In this document: positions 8,385-16,364 of the stretch, one piece after another
Layout of the letters: each line of letters starts with the position of its first letter
Numbering within the stretch: position 1 is the first letter of the stretch
Source: JAHDVS01 sp964370985
GTDB lineage: Bacteria > Actinomycetota > Thermoleophilia > Gaiellales > Gaiellaceae
Length of the DNA: 64,000 nucleotides
Assembly: GCA_964370985.1 (NCBI GenBank)
Contig: CAYJLE010000005.1
Coordinates: 46,001-110,000, forward strand
Reading direction: 5' to 3'
The notes under the pieces: generated by a model
Databases searched by the model: none
What the model was told of the DNA's origin: nothing
The model's input: the letters and a program-made list of their open reading frames with translations, nothing else
Position numbers and translations under genes: made by a program

Positions 8385-8387
8385 GCT
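8382..8387 (+). promoter_or_regulatory. -10 element TAGGCT before dtd
   Basis: TAGGCT is 8 nt before the dtd ATG; its TAG is the stop codon of the upstream gene. Confidence 0.4.
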
Positions 8388-8395
8388 GGCGCCGC

Positions 8396-8833
8396 ATGCG
8401 AGCGGTCGTCCAGCGGGTGCGCGCCGCCCGCGTCCTCACGGGCGGGCGCGTCGCCGGCGAGATCGGCGAGGGCCTCTGCGTGTTGCTCGGGATCGCCGCG
8501 GAGGACGGGGAGGGCGATGCGCGCACCCTCGCCCGGCGCGTCGCGCGGCTACGCGTGTTCGAGAACGACGCCGGGAAGCTCGACCGCAGCGTGCTCGACG
8601 CGGGTGGCTCCGTGCTCTGCGTCAGCCAGTTCACCCTGATCGCGGACACGTCCCGGGGCAACCGGCCGAGCTTTTCCGCCGCCGCCGGCCCGGAGCGCGC
8701 CGAGCTCGTCTACGAGGCTTTCTGCGCCGCGCTGCGCGACCAGGGGGCTCCGACCGAGACCGGCGTGTTCGGCGCCAGGATGCTCGTCGAGATCGAGAAC
8801 GACGGCCCGGTCACGATCCTGCTCGAGGCCTGA
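8396..8833 (+). CDS. dtd: D-aminoacyl-tRNA deacylase
   Basis: A 145-residue protein that hydrolyses D-amino acids (and glycine from tRNA-Ala) off mischarged tRNA. It starts MRAVVQRVRAARV and carries the two DTD signature motifs, SQFTL and the Gly-cisPro motif in NDGPVTILLE, with NRPSF between. Length matches the family. ATG at 8396 lies 8 nt after a TAGGCT -10 box embedded in the stop of the transpeptidase gene, so it is likely transcribed on its own despite the 11-nt gap. Confidence 0.93.
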   Translation: MRAVVQRVRAARVLTGGRVAGEIGEGLCVLLGIAAEDGEGDARTLARRVARLRVFENDAGKLDRSVLDAGGSVLCVSQFTLIADTSRGNRPSFSAAAGPERAELVYEAFCAALRDQGAPTETGVFGARMLVEIENDGPVTILLEA

Positions 8834-8844
8834 CGGCCTCTGCT

Positions 8845-8862
8845 CCGCTCCCCCACGAGCGG
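8845..8862 (+). terminator. Possible weak hairpin after dtd
   Basis: CCGCTC and GAGCGG form a 6-bp stem around CCCCAC just after dtd. There is no T-tract, so termination is uncertain. Confidence 0.3.
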
Positions 8863-8946
8863 ACGCTCACGGGCCGCTGCGGAGGATCCATGACCCCGCA
8901 CGCGACATGCGGCACGAGCGACCGCATCCCGGGCCCGGCCGGCTGC

Positions 8947-8952
8947 TATCCT
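8947..8952 (+). promoter_or_regulatory. -10 element TATCCT of the rimP-nusA operon
   Basis: TATCCT would start transcription near 8959, just before the structured leader. The implied 5' leader is about 100 nt, unlike most genes here. Confidence 0.4.
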
Positions 8953-8964
8953 GCAGACGCCACC

Positions 8965-9012
8965 ACACGATCGAGCACGTCGAAGTGGGCGCTCTGCGCC
9001 CGCTTCTCGTGT
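8965..9012 (+). ncRNA. Structured RNA leader of the rimP-nusA-infB operon
   Basis: Positions 8982-8992 (GAAGUGGGCGC) pair with 8996-9006 (GCGCCCGCUUC) as an 11-bp helix, including one G-U pair, closed by the triloop UCU. Outside it ACACGA (8965-8970) pairs with UCGUGU (9007-9012), leaving an 11-nt bulge on the 5' side. It lies between a likely promoter and the rimP start. As I recall, Firmicutes carry a GUGGG...CCCAC hairpin before rimP linked to NusA autoregulation; equivalence here is inference. No poly-U follows, so it would not be a simple intrinsic terminator. Confidence 0.6.
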
Positions 9013-9062
9013 AGGGGAAAAACAGCCGCCAGAGACGACGACACACGGGGTAGCGCGACACG

Positions 9063-9512
9063 GTGACGACGATGCAGATCCACGACAGGGAACGCGAGCT
9101 TCAGAGCGAGATCGAGGAGCTGGTCGGCGCGGGCGCGCCGGACGTCGAGCTGCTCGCCGTCGAGCTCCTCGCGGCCGAGCGGTTCTGCGTGTACATCGAC
9201 CATCCCGACGGTGTCGACCACGCGCTCTGCCAGCGCGTGACCGACCTGCTTCGCGGCTACCTGGGCCGGTACGCGGTCGAGGTGTCGTCGCCGGGGACCG
9301 AGCGACCGCTGCGTAAGCCCGCCCATTTCGAGGCAGCGGTCGGCAAGCGGATCGCGGTGCGCACCGCGCACGAGCTCGACGGCCGGCGACGGTTTCGCGG
9401 CGAGCTTGTCGCCGCGGGCGACGAGACGGTGTCCCTGCAGCTCGACGCGGGCACCCTGGAGCTCCCGTACGAGGCCATCGTGCGGGCCAACCTGATCGAC
9501 GAGGGACGGTAG
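9063..9512 (+). CDS. rimP: Ribosome maturation factor RimP
   Basis: A 149-residue protein required for 30S subunit assembly. Both domains are recognisable: the N-terminal alpha/beta domain with FCVYIDHPDGVDHALCQRVTDLL, the hallmark VEVSSPGTERPLRKPAHFEAAVG, and a C-terminal Sm-like barrel (GRRRFRGELVAAGDETVSLQL). The GTG at 9063 is used; ATG at 9072 is possible since the ribosome binding site is weak. First gene of the operon rimP-nusA-ylxR-infB, and 2 nt separate it from nusA. The upstream RNA structure is the likely control point. Confidence 0.94.
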   Translation: MTTMQIHDRERELQSEIEELVGAGAPDVELLAVELLAAERFCVYIDHPDGVDHALCQRVTDLLRGYLGRYAVEVSSPGTERPLRKPAHFEAAVGKRIAVRTAHELDGRRRFRGELVAAGDETVSLQLDAGTLELPYEAIVRANLIDEGR

Positions 9513-9514
9513 AC

Positions 9515-10801
9515 GTGAGCAGGGAGATCCTCGAGGCGGTCAGGGCGATCGAGAGGGAGAAAGGCATCGAGGCGGAGACGCTGATCGAGGCCCTCGAGGA
9601 CGCCCTCCTTGCCGCCTACAAGAAGACGCCGGGCGCGTCCCGGCACGCCCAGGTCTCGCTCGACCACGCGAGCGGCGATTTCCGCGTGTACGCGATCGAG
9701 CTGCCCGCCGCCCTCGAGGAGCGTCTCCTCGACGAGGCGCGCGAGCGCGCGATCCAGACGCTCGAGGACGCCGAGGCGGAGACCGGCGAGAAGTCGCACA
9801 CGCTCGTGTCCGACTCGGACCTCGACATCGACTGGGCCGACGTCCCCGAGGAGCAGGTCGCGCGCCGGGACGTCACGCCGGAGAACTTCGGGCGCATCGC
9901 GGCGCAGACCGCCAAGCAGGTGATCCTCCAGCGGATCCGCGAGGCCGAGCGCGCGATGATGTACGAGGAGTACGTCGACCGCGTCGGCGAGGTCGTCACG
10001 GGGATCGTGCAGCAGGCCGGTGACCGCAACAACGTGCTCGTCGACCTCGGCAAGGTCGAGGCGCTGCTGCCGCGCTCCGAGCAGGTCGACGGCGAGCGCT
10101 ACGAGCAGGGCAGCCGGATCAAGGCCGTCATCACCGAGGTTCGCTCCGGCACGAAAGGGCCGCAGGTGATCCTCTCCCGTCGCGACTCGGAGCTGATCCG
10201 AACCCTGTTCGAGCTCGAGGTCCCCGAGGTCGCGGACGGGCTCGTCGAGATCCGCGGTGTCGCGCGCGAGCCCGGCTACCGCTCGAAGATCGCGGTGCAG
10301 TCGCACGCCCAGGGGGTCGACCCCGTCGGCGCGTGCGTCGGGCCGCGAGGCTCACGCGTGCGGATGGTCGTATCCGAGCTGCGCGGCGAGAAGATCGACA
10401 TCATTCCGTGGAACTCCGAGCCCGCACGGTTCATCGCCAAGGCGTTGTCGCCAGCGCGGGTGCGCGAGGTGCTGATCGACGACGAGGGCAAGGAAGCCAC
10501 GGTGCTCGTGCCCGACGACCAGCTGTCGCTCGCGATCGGCAAGGAGGGCATGAACGCCCGGCTCGCCGCCCGGCTGACCGGCTGGCGCGTCGACATCCAG
10601 TCCGAGACGCAGTACGCGGCCGCCGAGGCGGAGGCCGCGTACGCGGGCGGAAGCGAGGGGGAGGAGCACACCGGGCGCTGCTCGGCGGTGCTCTCGACCG
10701 GGAAGCGCTGCCCGAACGCGTCACTGCCGGGCTCGCGGTTCTGCGGGATCCCCGCCCACCGGGAGCTCGCCGCGCAGGAGGGCGAGGCGGCGGTTGCCTG
10801 A
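9515..10801 (+). CDS. nusA: Transcription factor NusA with zinc-finger-like C-terminal tail
   Basis: A 428-residue elongation factor that binds RNA polymerase and nascent RNA and modulates pausing, termination and antitermination. Order: NusA N-terminal domain (about 1-120), S1 (about 130-195; VGEVVTGIVQQAGDRNNVLVDLG), KH1 and KH2 (about 200-375; GVDPVGACVGPRGSRVRMVVSEL, LSLAIGKEGMNARLAARLTGWRVDI). The final 46 residues add C389-x9-C399-x10-C410-x4-H415, a potential zinc site absent from standard NusA and lacking the proteobacterial AR domains. GTG start at 9515, 2 nt after rimP. Confidence 0.95.
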   Translation: MSREILEAVRAIEREKGIEAETLIEALEDALLAAYKKTPGASRHAQVSLDHASGDFRVYAIELPAALEERLLDEARERAIQTLEDAEAETGEKSHTLVSDSDLDIDWADVPEEQVARRDVTPENFGRIAAQTAKQVILQRIREAERAMMYEEYVDRVGEVVTGIVQQAGDRNNVLVDLGKVEALLPRSEQVDGERYEQGSRIKAVITEVRSGTKGPQVILSRRDSELIRTLFELEVPEVADGLVEIRGVAREPGYRSKIAVQSHAQGVDPVGACVGPRGSRVRMVVSELRGEKIDIIPWNSEPARFIAKALSPARVREVLIDDEGKEATVLVPDDQLSLAIGKEGMNARLAARLTGWRVDIQSETQYAAAEAEAAYAGGSEGEEHTGRCSAVLSTGKRCPNASLPGSRFCGIPAHRELAAQEGEAAVA

Positions 10802-10803
10802 GC

Positions 10804-11040
10804 GTGGCTCCCGTCAGGACGTGCATCGGTTGCCGGCGCCGGGCGCCGAAGGCGGAGCTCGCGCGCTTCGTCGCCCGCCGGGGAACGCTTGCGCTCGACC
10901 GGGCCGGCCGGATGCCGGGCCGCGGCGCTTACACGTGCCCGAACGCGGCGTGCTTCGAGCGGGCCGTCGGGCGACGAGCGTTCGCACGCACGCTCCGGCA
11001 GGACGTCGAGATCCCGCCCGGGCTCTCGCCGGAGGGCTAA
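10804..11040 (+). CDS. ylxR: YlxR family RNA-binding protein
   Basis: A 78-residue small basic protein of the YlxR/DUF448 family found between nusA and infB across bacteria. It shows the conserved RTCIGCRRRAPKAELARFV start and the GRGAY motif followed by CPNAACFERA. In other bacteria it is nucleoid- or RNA-associated (reported as RnpM, acting on RNase P). The GTG at 10804 follows the nusA stop by 2 nt. The stop TAA is also part of the -10 box for infB. Confidence 0.92.
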   Translation: MAPVRTCIGCRRRAPKAELARFVARRGTLALDRAGRMPGRGAYTCPNAACFERAVGRRAFARTLRQDVEIPPGLSPEG

Positions 11041-11043
11041 GCT
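11038..11043 (+). promoter_or_regulatory. -10 element TAAGCT before infB
   Basis: TAAGCT begins at the ylxR stop and ends 6 nt before the infB ATG, suggesting an internal leaderless promoter within the nusA operon. Confidence 0.4.
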
Positions 11044-11049
11044 GAGCTG

Positions 11050-13038
11050 ATGGCGAACGGAGGCAACAAGCCGCAGCGCCCGCTGCGTCCCCGCGGGGGA
11101 ACGCCGGCCGGGCGCCGCAAGCGCCGCGTCGTCATCGACGCGCCGCGGCCGAGGCCGGGCGACCAGCAGCGCGGTCGCGACACCGGCGCCAGGCAGCCAC
11201 GGGAGGCCTCGGAGGCTCCGGTCAGGGACACCGGGCCCGTCACCGTCGCGTCCGGTGCGACCGTCAAGGATCTCTCCGCCGCCCTCGGTGTCCCCGCCGC
11301 CCAGATCATCAAGATCATGATGGGCGTCGGCGAGATGGTCACGATCACCCAGACGCTCGCCGACGCGGGTATCGAGCTGATCGCGACGGAGCTCGGTCGT
11401 GAGGTGGTGATCAAGCACGCCGACGAGGAGGATCTCGAGCCCGAGGTCTACGAGGACGACGAAGCCGACCTGGCACCGCGGCCCCCGGTGGTCGCGATCA
11501 TGGGGCACGTCGACCACGGCAAGACGACGCTGCTCGACGCGATCCGCGAGACCGCGGTCGTCGAGACCGAGGCCGGCGGGATCACGCAGCACATCGGCGC
11601 GTATCAGGTCGACCACGACGGGCGCCGGATCACGTTCCTCGACACTCCGGGGCACGAGGCGTTCACGGCGCTGCGCGCCCGCGGCGCCAAGGTGACCGAC
11701 ATCGCGGTGCTCGTCGTCGCAGCGGACGACGGCGTCATGCCCCAGACCAGGGAGTCGATCAGCCATGCGCGCGCCGCCCAGGTTCCGATCGTGGTTGCGG
11801 TCAACAAGATCGACAGGCCGGACGCGAACCCGACCCGGGTTCGCCAGGAGCTCCTGACCGAGGGCCTCCAGCCGGAGGAGTGGGGCGGGACGGTTCAGTT
11901 CGCCGACGTGTCCGCAAAGGCGCATGAGGGCCTCGACGACCTGCTCGAGAAGGTGCTGCTCGTCGCGGACGCCGAGCTCGAGCTCACGGCCAACCCGAAG
12001 GCGCCCGCATCCGGGCCGATCATCGAGTCGCGGCTCGACGTCGGGCGCGGGCCCGCTGCGACCATGCTCGTCCACCGCGGCACTCTGCGGGTCGGTGACG
12101 CGATCGTCGCCGGCGACGCGTGGGGCAAGGTGCGCGCGCTCTACGACTTCCGTGGCGAGCGGGTCAAGGAGGCCGGGCCCGGCACCCCCGTCGAGCTGCT
12201 CGGCTTCGACAAGCCGCCGCAGGCCGGCGAGCACGGACGCGTCGTCGAGAACGACCGGCAGGCCCGGCACCTCGCCGGCCTGCGTGGCCAGCGGCTGCGC
12301 GCGGAACAGCTCGCCCGTCAGGCGCGGCGCGGCCCCTCGCTCGAGGACCTGTTCACGCGTCTCGGCGAGGGCGTTGTCCAGGACCTCAACCTGGTCGTGA
12401 AAGCCGACGTCCAGGGCTCCATCGAGGCGGTCACGGGCGAGCTCGCGAAGTTCACGCACCCCGAGGTGCGCATCAACGTCATCCACACGGGCATCGGTGC
12501 GATCTCCGAGAGCGACGTGATGCTCGCATCGGCCTCGAACGCGATCGTGGTCGGCTTCAACGTGCGTCCCAACGCGGACGCCCGGATGCTCGCCGAGCGC
12601 GAAGGCGTGGACCTGCGGACGTACCGCATCATCTACCAGCTCACCGAGGACATCCAGAAGGCCCTCGTCGGCATGCTCGCCCCCGAGCAGGTCGAGGACG
12701 TGATCGGCGAGGTGGAGGTGCGGGCGCTGTTTCGCATCTCGCGGCTCGGCGTCATCGCGGGCTGCTACGTCACGAACGGGGTCGTGCGGCGCAGCGCGCG
12801 CGTGCGCGTCGTCCGGGAAGGCACCGTCGTCTACGAGACGACGCTCGCGAGCCTCAAGCGCTTCAAGGACGACGTCCGCGAGGTGCAGTCCGGCTTCGAG
12901 TGCGGCATCCAGCTCGAGGGCTTCAACGACGTCAAGGAAGGCGACGTCCTCGAGTTCTTCGAGACGCGCCAGGTGGAACGCACGGATCTCGTCGTGGCGA
13001 GCCCGGCCAGCGCCGAGCCACCGGACGAGGCGGCGTAG
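11050..13038 (+). CDS. infB: Translation initiation factor IF-2
   Basis: A 662-residue GTPase that places fMet-tRNA on the 30S subunit and drives 70S joining. It has a short basic N-terminus (about 1-55), the IF2_N domain (about 65-120; TVKDLSAALGVPAAQIIKIMMGVG), the G domain with GHVDHGKT, DTPGHEA and NKID, then domains II, III and the C-terminal fMet-tRNA domain (VEVRALFRISRLGVIAGCYVTNG). It lacks the long repetitive N-terminus of mycobacterial and streptomycete IF-2. ATG 11050, 9 nt after ylxR. Confidence 0.96.
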   Translation: MANGGNKPQRPLRPRGGTPAGRRKRRVVIDAPRPRPGDQQRGRDTGARQPREASEAPVRDTGPVTVASGATVKDLSAALGVPAAQIIKIMMGVGEMVTITQTLADAGIELIATELGREVVIKHADEEDLEPEVYEDDEADLAPRPPVVAIMGHVDHGKTTLLDAIRETAVVETEAGGITQHIGAYQVDHDGRRITFLDTPGHEAFTALRARGAKVTDIAVLVVAADDGVMPQTRESISHARAAQVPIVVAVNKIDRPDANPTRVRQELLTEGLQPEEWGGTVQFADVSAKAHEGLDDLLEKVLLVADAELELTANPKAPASGPIIESRLDVGRGPAATMLVHRGTLRVGDAIVAGDAWGKVRALYDFRGERVKEAGPGTPVELLGFDKPPQAGEHGRVVENDRQARHLAGLRGQRLRAEQLARQARRGPSLEDLFTRLGEGVVQDLNLVVKADVQGSIEAVTGELAKFTHPEVRINVIHTGIGAISESDVMLASASNAIVVGFNVRPNADARMLAEREGVDLRTYRIIYQLTEDIQKALVGMLAPEQVEDVIGEVEVRALFRISRLGVIAGCYVTNGVVRRSARVRVVREGTVVYETTLASLKRFKDDVREVQSGFECGIQLEGFNDVKEGDVLEFFETRQVERTDLVVASPASAEPPDEAA

Positions 13039-13056
13039 ACGAGCCGGGGCGGAGCC

Positions 13057-13353
13057 GTGGGCTCCGGTTACGTCGGCATCCTCTCGGTCGAGCTCCACTT
13101 TGCCGAGAGCCACTCGCTGAAGGGGAAGCGCAGACACCTGCTCTCGCTCAAGGCGCAGCTCGCCCGCCGCTTCGGGGCCTCCGTCGCGGAGGTCGACCAC
13201 CACGACGTCTGGCAGCGCTCCCGCCTGACCCTGGCCTGTGTGGCCCGGGAGCAGCGCGAGGCGTGGGAGCGCCTGGCCGCGGCGGAGAGGTACGTTCACG
13301 CGGCCTGCGAGGTCATCGCCACCGAGCGCGAGGTCGTGTCCCTCGATGACTGA
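13057..13353 (+). CDS. YlxP/DUF503 family protein
   Basis: A 98-residue protein with the DUF503 signature: VGILSVELHFAESHSLKGKRRHLLSLKAQLARRFGASVAEVDHHDVWQ. The family sits between infB and rbfA in many Gram-positive genomes and has no settled function, though ribosome assembly is suspected from context. GTG at 13057, 18 nt after infB; its stop overlaps the rbfA start region (ATG 13346), so the two are coupled. Confidence 0.88.
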   Translation: MGSGYVGILSVELHFAESHSLKGKRRHLLSLKAQLARRFGASVAEVDHHDVWQRSRLTLACVAREQREAWERLAAAERYVHAACEVIATEREVVSLDD

Positions 13354-13711
13354 GCGCATGCGGCGTGTGAACGAGGCCCTGCGGGAGGTCGTATCGCAGA
13401 GCCTGCGCGACCTGAAGGATCCCCGCATCGGGTTCGTCACCGTGACAGGCGTCCGGGCGAGCCCGGACCTGCGGAACGCCACGGTGTACGTGAACGTTCT
13501 CGGCAGCGCGCGCCGGCGGGAGCGGGCCCTCGCCGGTCTCGTCTCCGCCCGCGGTGTCCTCCAGGCCCAGGTGAACCGTGAGCTGCACCTGAAACGCACC
13601 CCGCAGCTCGTCTTTGAGTACGATCGCTCGACGGACCGGGGGGTCCGGCTGGCCAAGATCCTCGATGAACTCGATGCCCACACAGACACGGGAGCTGCGG
13701 ACGATCGCTGA
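13346..13711 (+). CDS. rbfA: 30S ribosome-binding factor A
   Basis: A 121-residue KH-type protein that helps process the 16S rRNA 5' end and matures the 30S subunit. It starts MTERMRRVNEALREVVSQSLRDLKDPRIGFVTVTGVRASPDLRNATVYV and contains the family pattern up to LVFEYDRSTDRGVRLAKILDEL. The ATG at 13346 overlaps the previous stop; ATG 13358 is a shorter option. Its 3' end overlaps the nrnA start by 38 nt, an unusually long overlap. Confidence 0.93.
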   Translation: MTERMRRVNEALREVVSQSLRDLKDPRIGFVTVTGVRASPDLRNATVYVNVLGSARRRERALAGLVSARGVLQAQVNRELHLKRTPQLVFEYDRSTDRGVRLAKILDELDAHTDTGAADDR

Positions 13712-14669
13712 CGCGATCCGCTCGCACGACCGGTTCCTCCTCGTCACGCACGAGAACCCGGACGGCGACGCGCTCGGATCCGTGCTCGCCGCGAAGCTCG
13801 CGTTCGAGCAGATCGGCAAGGACGCCGTCATGTACCTGTTCGGCCGGGTGCCGCTCCCCGCCGAGTACGCGTTCATGGATCTCGCGGAGCTGCGACGCGA
13901 CCTGCCGGCCGACGTCGGGGAGCGGGTCGTCGTGGCGCTCGACTGCGCGAACATCAGGCGGATTGGCCCGGAGACCGGCTTCCTCGACGCGGCCCCCGTC
14001 ATCGTGGACATCGACCACCACCACGACAACTCCCGCTTCGGCCACCTGAACCTGATCATCCCGGAGGCATCGTCGACCGGGGAGGTCCTCCACGACCTGT
14101 TCCGGGAGCTCGGCGTGGCCATAACGCCCGACATCGCCGAGGCGCTCTACATCGCGCTCGTCACCGACACCGGCCGGTTCCAGTACACGAACACGGCTCC
14201 GAAGACGCTGCGGCTCGCCGCCGATCTGGTCGAGGCGGGCGCGAACGTGCACCGGGTCTTCCAGGCCGTGTACGAGACCGTCGCCTTCGCGAAGCTGAAG
14301 CTGCTCGCGCGGGCGCTCGACCGGGCCCGGGTGTACGAGGGCGGCCGCCTGATCGTATCCGTCCTCCTGCGCAGCGACTTCGAGGACGTCGGCGCCGAGG
14401 AGCCGTTCTCCGAGGGGATCATCGACCACCTGCGCGCGGTCGAGGGCGCCGACATGGTCGCCCTGATCCGCGAGCCGCCCACCCAGGACGGCCCGACGCG
14501 GCGTGTCAGCCTGCGCACGACGGCCGAGGAGATCGACGTGTCCGCGATCGCACGGAGAAGCGGCGGGGGCGGGCACCGTCAGGCGGCCGGCTTCTCGAGC
14601 GAGATGCCGGTCGACGAGATCTCGGGCTTCATCCGCCGGGAGTACCTGGCGCAGGTCGGAGGGAGCTAG
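13674..14669 (+). CDS. nrnA: DHH-family nanoRNase / pAp phosphatase
   Basis: A 331-residue DHH/DHHA1 phosphoesterase that degrades 2-5 nt RNA (and pGpG, the c-di-GMP breakdown product) and dephosphorylates pAp. Metal motifs are intact: THENPDGDALGS (about 24-35), DCAN, the DHHHDN box and, in the DHHA1 domain, GGGGHRQAAGF near the C-terminus. ATG at 13674 lies inside the end of rbfA; ATG 13665 is equally open. In this position actinobacteria have an nrnA/orn-like gene in the nusA-truB operon, matching the context. Confidence 0.92.
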   Translation: MPTQTRELRTIADAIRSHDRFLLVTHENPDGDALGSVLAAKLAFEQIGKDAVMYLFGRVPLPAEYAFMDLAELRRDLPADVGERVVVALDCANIRRIGPETGFLDAAPVIVDIDHHHDNSRFGHLNLIIPEASSTGEVLHDLFRELGVAITPDIAEALYIALVTDTGRFQYTNTAPKTLRLAADLVEAGANVHRVFQAVYETVAFAKLKLLARALDRARVYEGGRLIVSVLLRSDFEDVGAEEPFSEGIIDHLRAVEGADMVALIREPPTQDGPTRRVSLRTTAEEIDVSAIARRSGGGGHRQAAGFSSEMPVDEISGFIRREYLAQVGGS

Positions 14670-14671
14670 CC

Positions 14672-15481
14672 CTGGCGCCGCCCGCGGGTGGGCTCGTCCT
14701 CGTCGACAAGCCCGTCGGGCCGTCGTCGTTTGCGGTCGTGCGCCAGGTGCGAAAGCGCCACGGGGGCGTCAAGGGCGGCCACGCGGGCACCCTCGACCCG
14801 CTCGCGAGCGGGTTGCTGCTCTGCCTGCTCGGCTCCGCGACGAAGCTCGCCCGCTACCTCGTGGGCCTCGACAAGCGCTACGTCGCCGAGCTCGAGCTGG
14901 GGAGGCGAACCACGACCGGCGACGCGGAGGGAGACGAGCTCGAGGTGACGCCGCTGCCCGAGGACCTCGACGCCGCGCTCGCGGCGCTCGTTGGCGAGGT
15001 CGAGCTGCCCGTGCCTGCCGCGTCGGCGGTGAAGATCGGCGGGGAGCGAGCGTATCGCCTGCACCGCCGGGGAGTCGCCGTCGAGATGCCAGTGCGCGCG
15101 TCGACCGTGCACGCGCTGACCGTGACCCGCTACGAGCCGCCGCTGCTCGGGCTCGAGCTCCACGTCGGCAGCGGCACCTACGTGCGCGCGATCGCGGACG
15201 CGCTCGGCGGCAGCTGCCGATCGATCCGCCGGACCGCCGTGGGGCCGTTCCGCGTCGAGGACACGGACGAGACCCTCGTGCGCCCGTCTCTCGACGCGCT
15301 GCCGTTCCTGCCTGTGGTCGAGCTGGATGATGTCGGGCTCGGCCGCGTCCTCTCAGGACAGGCCGTCCCGGCGGCAGGGGAGGGACGAGCGACGCTCGTC
15401 TACCGGGGCTCGCTCGTGGCCGTCGCGAAAGTGACCGGTGGGACCGCGCGGCCCGAGACGGTGATCGGGTACGCACCGTGA
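14672..15481 (+). CDS. truB: tRNA pseudouridine-55 synthase TruB (apparent CTG start)
   Basis: A 269-residue enzyme converting U55 of tRNA to pseudouridine. The N-terminal motif GLVLVDKPVGPSSF, the catalytic GHAGTLDPLASG (Asp42), and TGDAEGDEL, PPAASAVKIGGERAYRLHRRG-type and GSGTYVRAIADALG motifs are all present, plus a C-terminal PUA-like tail. The first ATG/GTG/TTG in frame (GTG 14738) would delete the essential VDKP motif. Translation therefore most likely begins at CTG 14672, with GGAGGG (14658-14663) 8 nt upstream, just after the nrnA stop. The gene ends in GTGA overlapping ribF. Confidence 0.92.
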   Translation: MAPPAGGLVLVDKPVGPSSFAVVRQVRKRHGGVKGGHAGTLDPLASGLLLCLLGSATKLARYLVGLDKRYVAELELGRRTTTGDAEGDELEVTPLPEDLDAALAALVGEVELPVPAASAVKIGGERAYRLHRRGVAVEMPVRASTVHALTVTRYEPPLLGLELHVGSGTYVRAIADALGGSCRSIRRTAVGPFRVEDTDETLVRPSLDALPFLPVVELDDVGLGRVLSGQAVPAAGEGRATLVYRGSLVAVAKVTGGTARPETVIGYAP

Positions 15482-16344
15482 TCGTCTCGCGCGACCCGAG
15501 CGAGCTGCCGGCTGCCGACCGAGCCGTCGCGATCGGGACGTTCGACGGCGTCCACCGCGGCCACCGCGCGGTGATCGAGGCGGCGCGGGCGAGCGGGCTT
15601 CGCTCGGCGGTCGTCACCTTCCATCCGCACCCGCGCGAGGTGCTCGGCTACGAGGTCGCCCTGCTCTCGACGTTCGAACGCCGGCTCGAGCTGATCGAGG
15701 CCCTCGGCCCCGACGACGTGCTCGTCGTCGAGTTCACGCTCGAGCTGTCGAAGCTCGCCCCGGAGGCGTTCGTGCGGGAGATCCTCGCCCCGATCGGCAC
15801 ACGCATCGTCATCGCCGGCGAGGACTTCCGGTTCGGGCGCGCCCGCAGCGGCGACGTCGCGCTGCTCAGGGCCCTCGACTTCGACGTGCGCCCGGTGCCT
15901 CTCGTCGAGGGCGTCTCGTCGAGCCGGATCCGGCAGGCCCTGCGCGACGGGGAGGTCGTGTCGGCCGCAGGGATGCTCGGGCGGCCACCGGAGCTCGAAG
16001 GCCTCGTCGTGGCCGGCGACCAGCGTGGGGGCACGCTCGGCTTCCCCACCGCGAACCTCGTGGTGCAGCCGCACCTGCTCGTGCCCGGCTATGGGATCTA
16101 CGCGGGCTCCGCCCTGGGCCACCGGGCCGCGGTCTCGATCGGCGTCAACCCGCACTACGGCGGCCGTGAGCGGCGAATCGAGGCGTTCCTGCTCGGCTTC
16201 GAGGGCGACCTGTACGGGCGTCACCTGCGCCTCGAGCTGTGGGAGCGCCTGCGCGACGAGCGCGTGTTCGAGACCGAGGGCGAGCTCGTCGACCAGATCG
16301 CCCGCGACGTCGAGCGAGCACGAGCGGCGACCCGGCCCGTCTGA
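15478..16344 (+). CDS. ribF: Bifunctional riboflavin kinase / FMN adenylyltransferase
   Basis: A 288-residue enzyme that makes FMN and FAD from riboflavin. The N-terminal adenylyltransferase has AIGTFDGVHRGHRAVI, TFHPHPREVLG and the VSSSRIRQAL segment. The C-terminal kinase domain has the GTLGFPTANL and GVNPHYGG motifs. The GTG at 15478 overlaps the truB stop. The cofactors made would serve the flavoenzymes seen in this window (GGR-like reductase, possibly the monooxygenase). Confidence 0.95.
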   Translation: MIVSRDPSELPAADRAVAIGTFDGVHRGHRAVIEAARASGLRSAVVTFHPHPREVLGYEVALLSTFERRLELIEALGPDDVLVVEFTLELSKLAPEAFVREILAPIGTRIVIAGEDFRFGRARSGDVALLRALDFDVRPVPLVEGVSSSRIRQALRDGEVVSAAGMLGRPPELEGLVVAGDQRGGTLGFPTANLVVQPHLLVPGYGIYAGSALGHRAAVSIGVNPHYGGRERRIEAFLLGFEGDLYGRHLRLELWERLRDERVFETEGELVDQIARDVERARAATRPV

Positions 16345-16351
16345 CGCCTGC

Positions 16352-16357
16352 TAGCCT
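16352..16357 (+). promoter_or_regulatory. -10 element TAGCCT, leaderless start of rpsO
   Basis: TAGCCT lies 7 nt before the rpsO ATG, which has no Shine-Dalgarno sequence. Confidence 0.55.
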
Positions 16358-16364
16358 TCCCGCC

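Noticed and set aside
8982..9006. The rimP leader hairpin as a plain intrinsic terminator of dtd
   Set aside because: No U-tract follows and it lies 150 nt downstream of dtd, after a -10 box; a 5' leader element is more likely.
10276..13689. A 1137-codon open frame on the minus strand opposite nusA-infB
   Set aside because: It is the reverse complement of unmistakable core genes; at about 70% GC antisense frames stay open by codon bias. Its protein is low-complexity Arg/Ala/Asp-rich with no domain.
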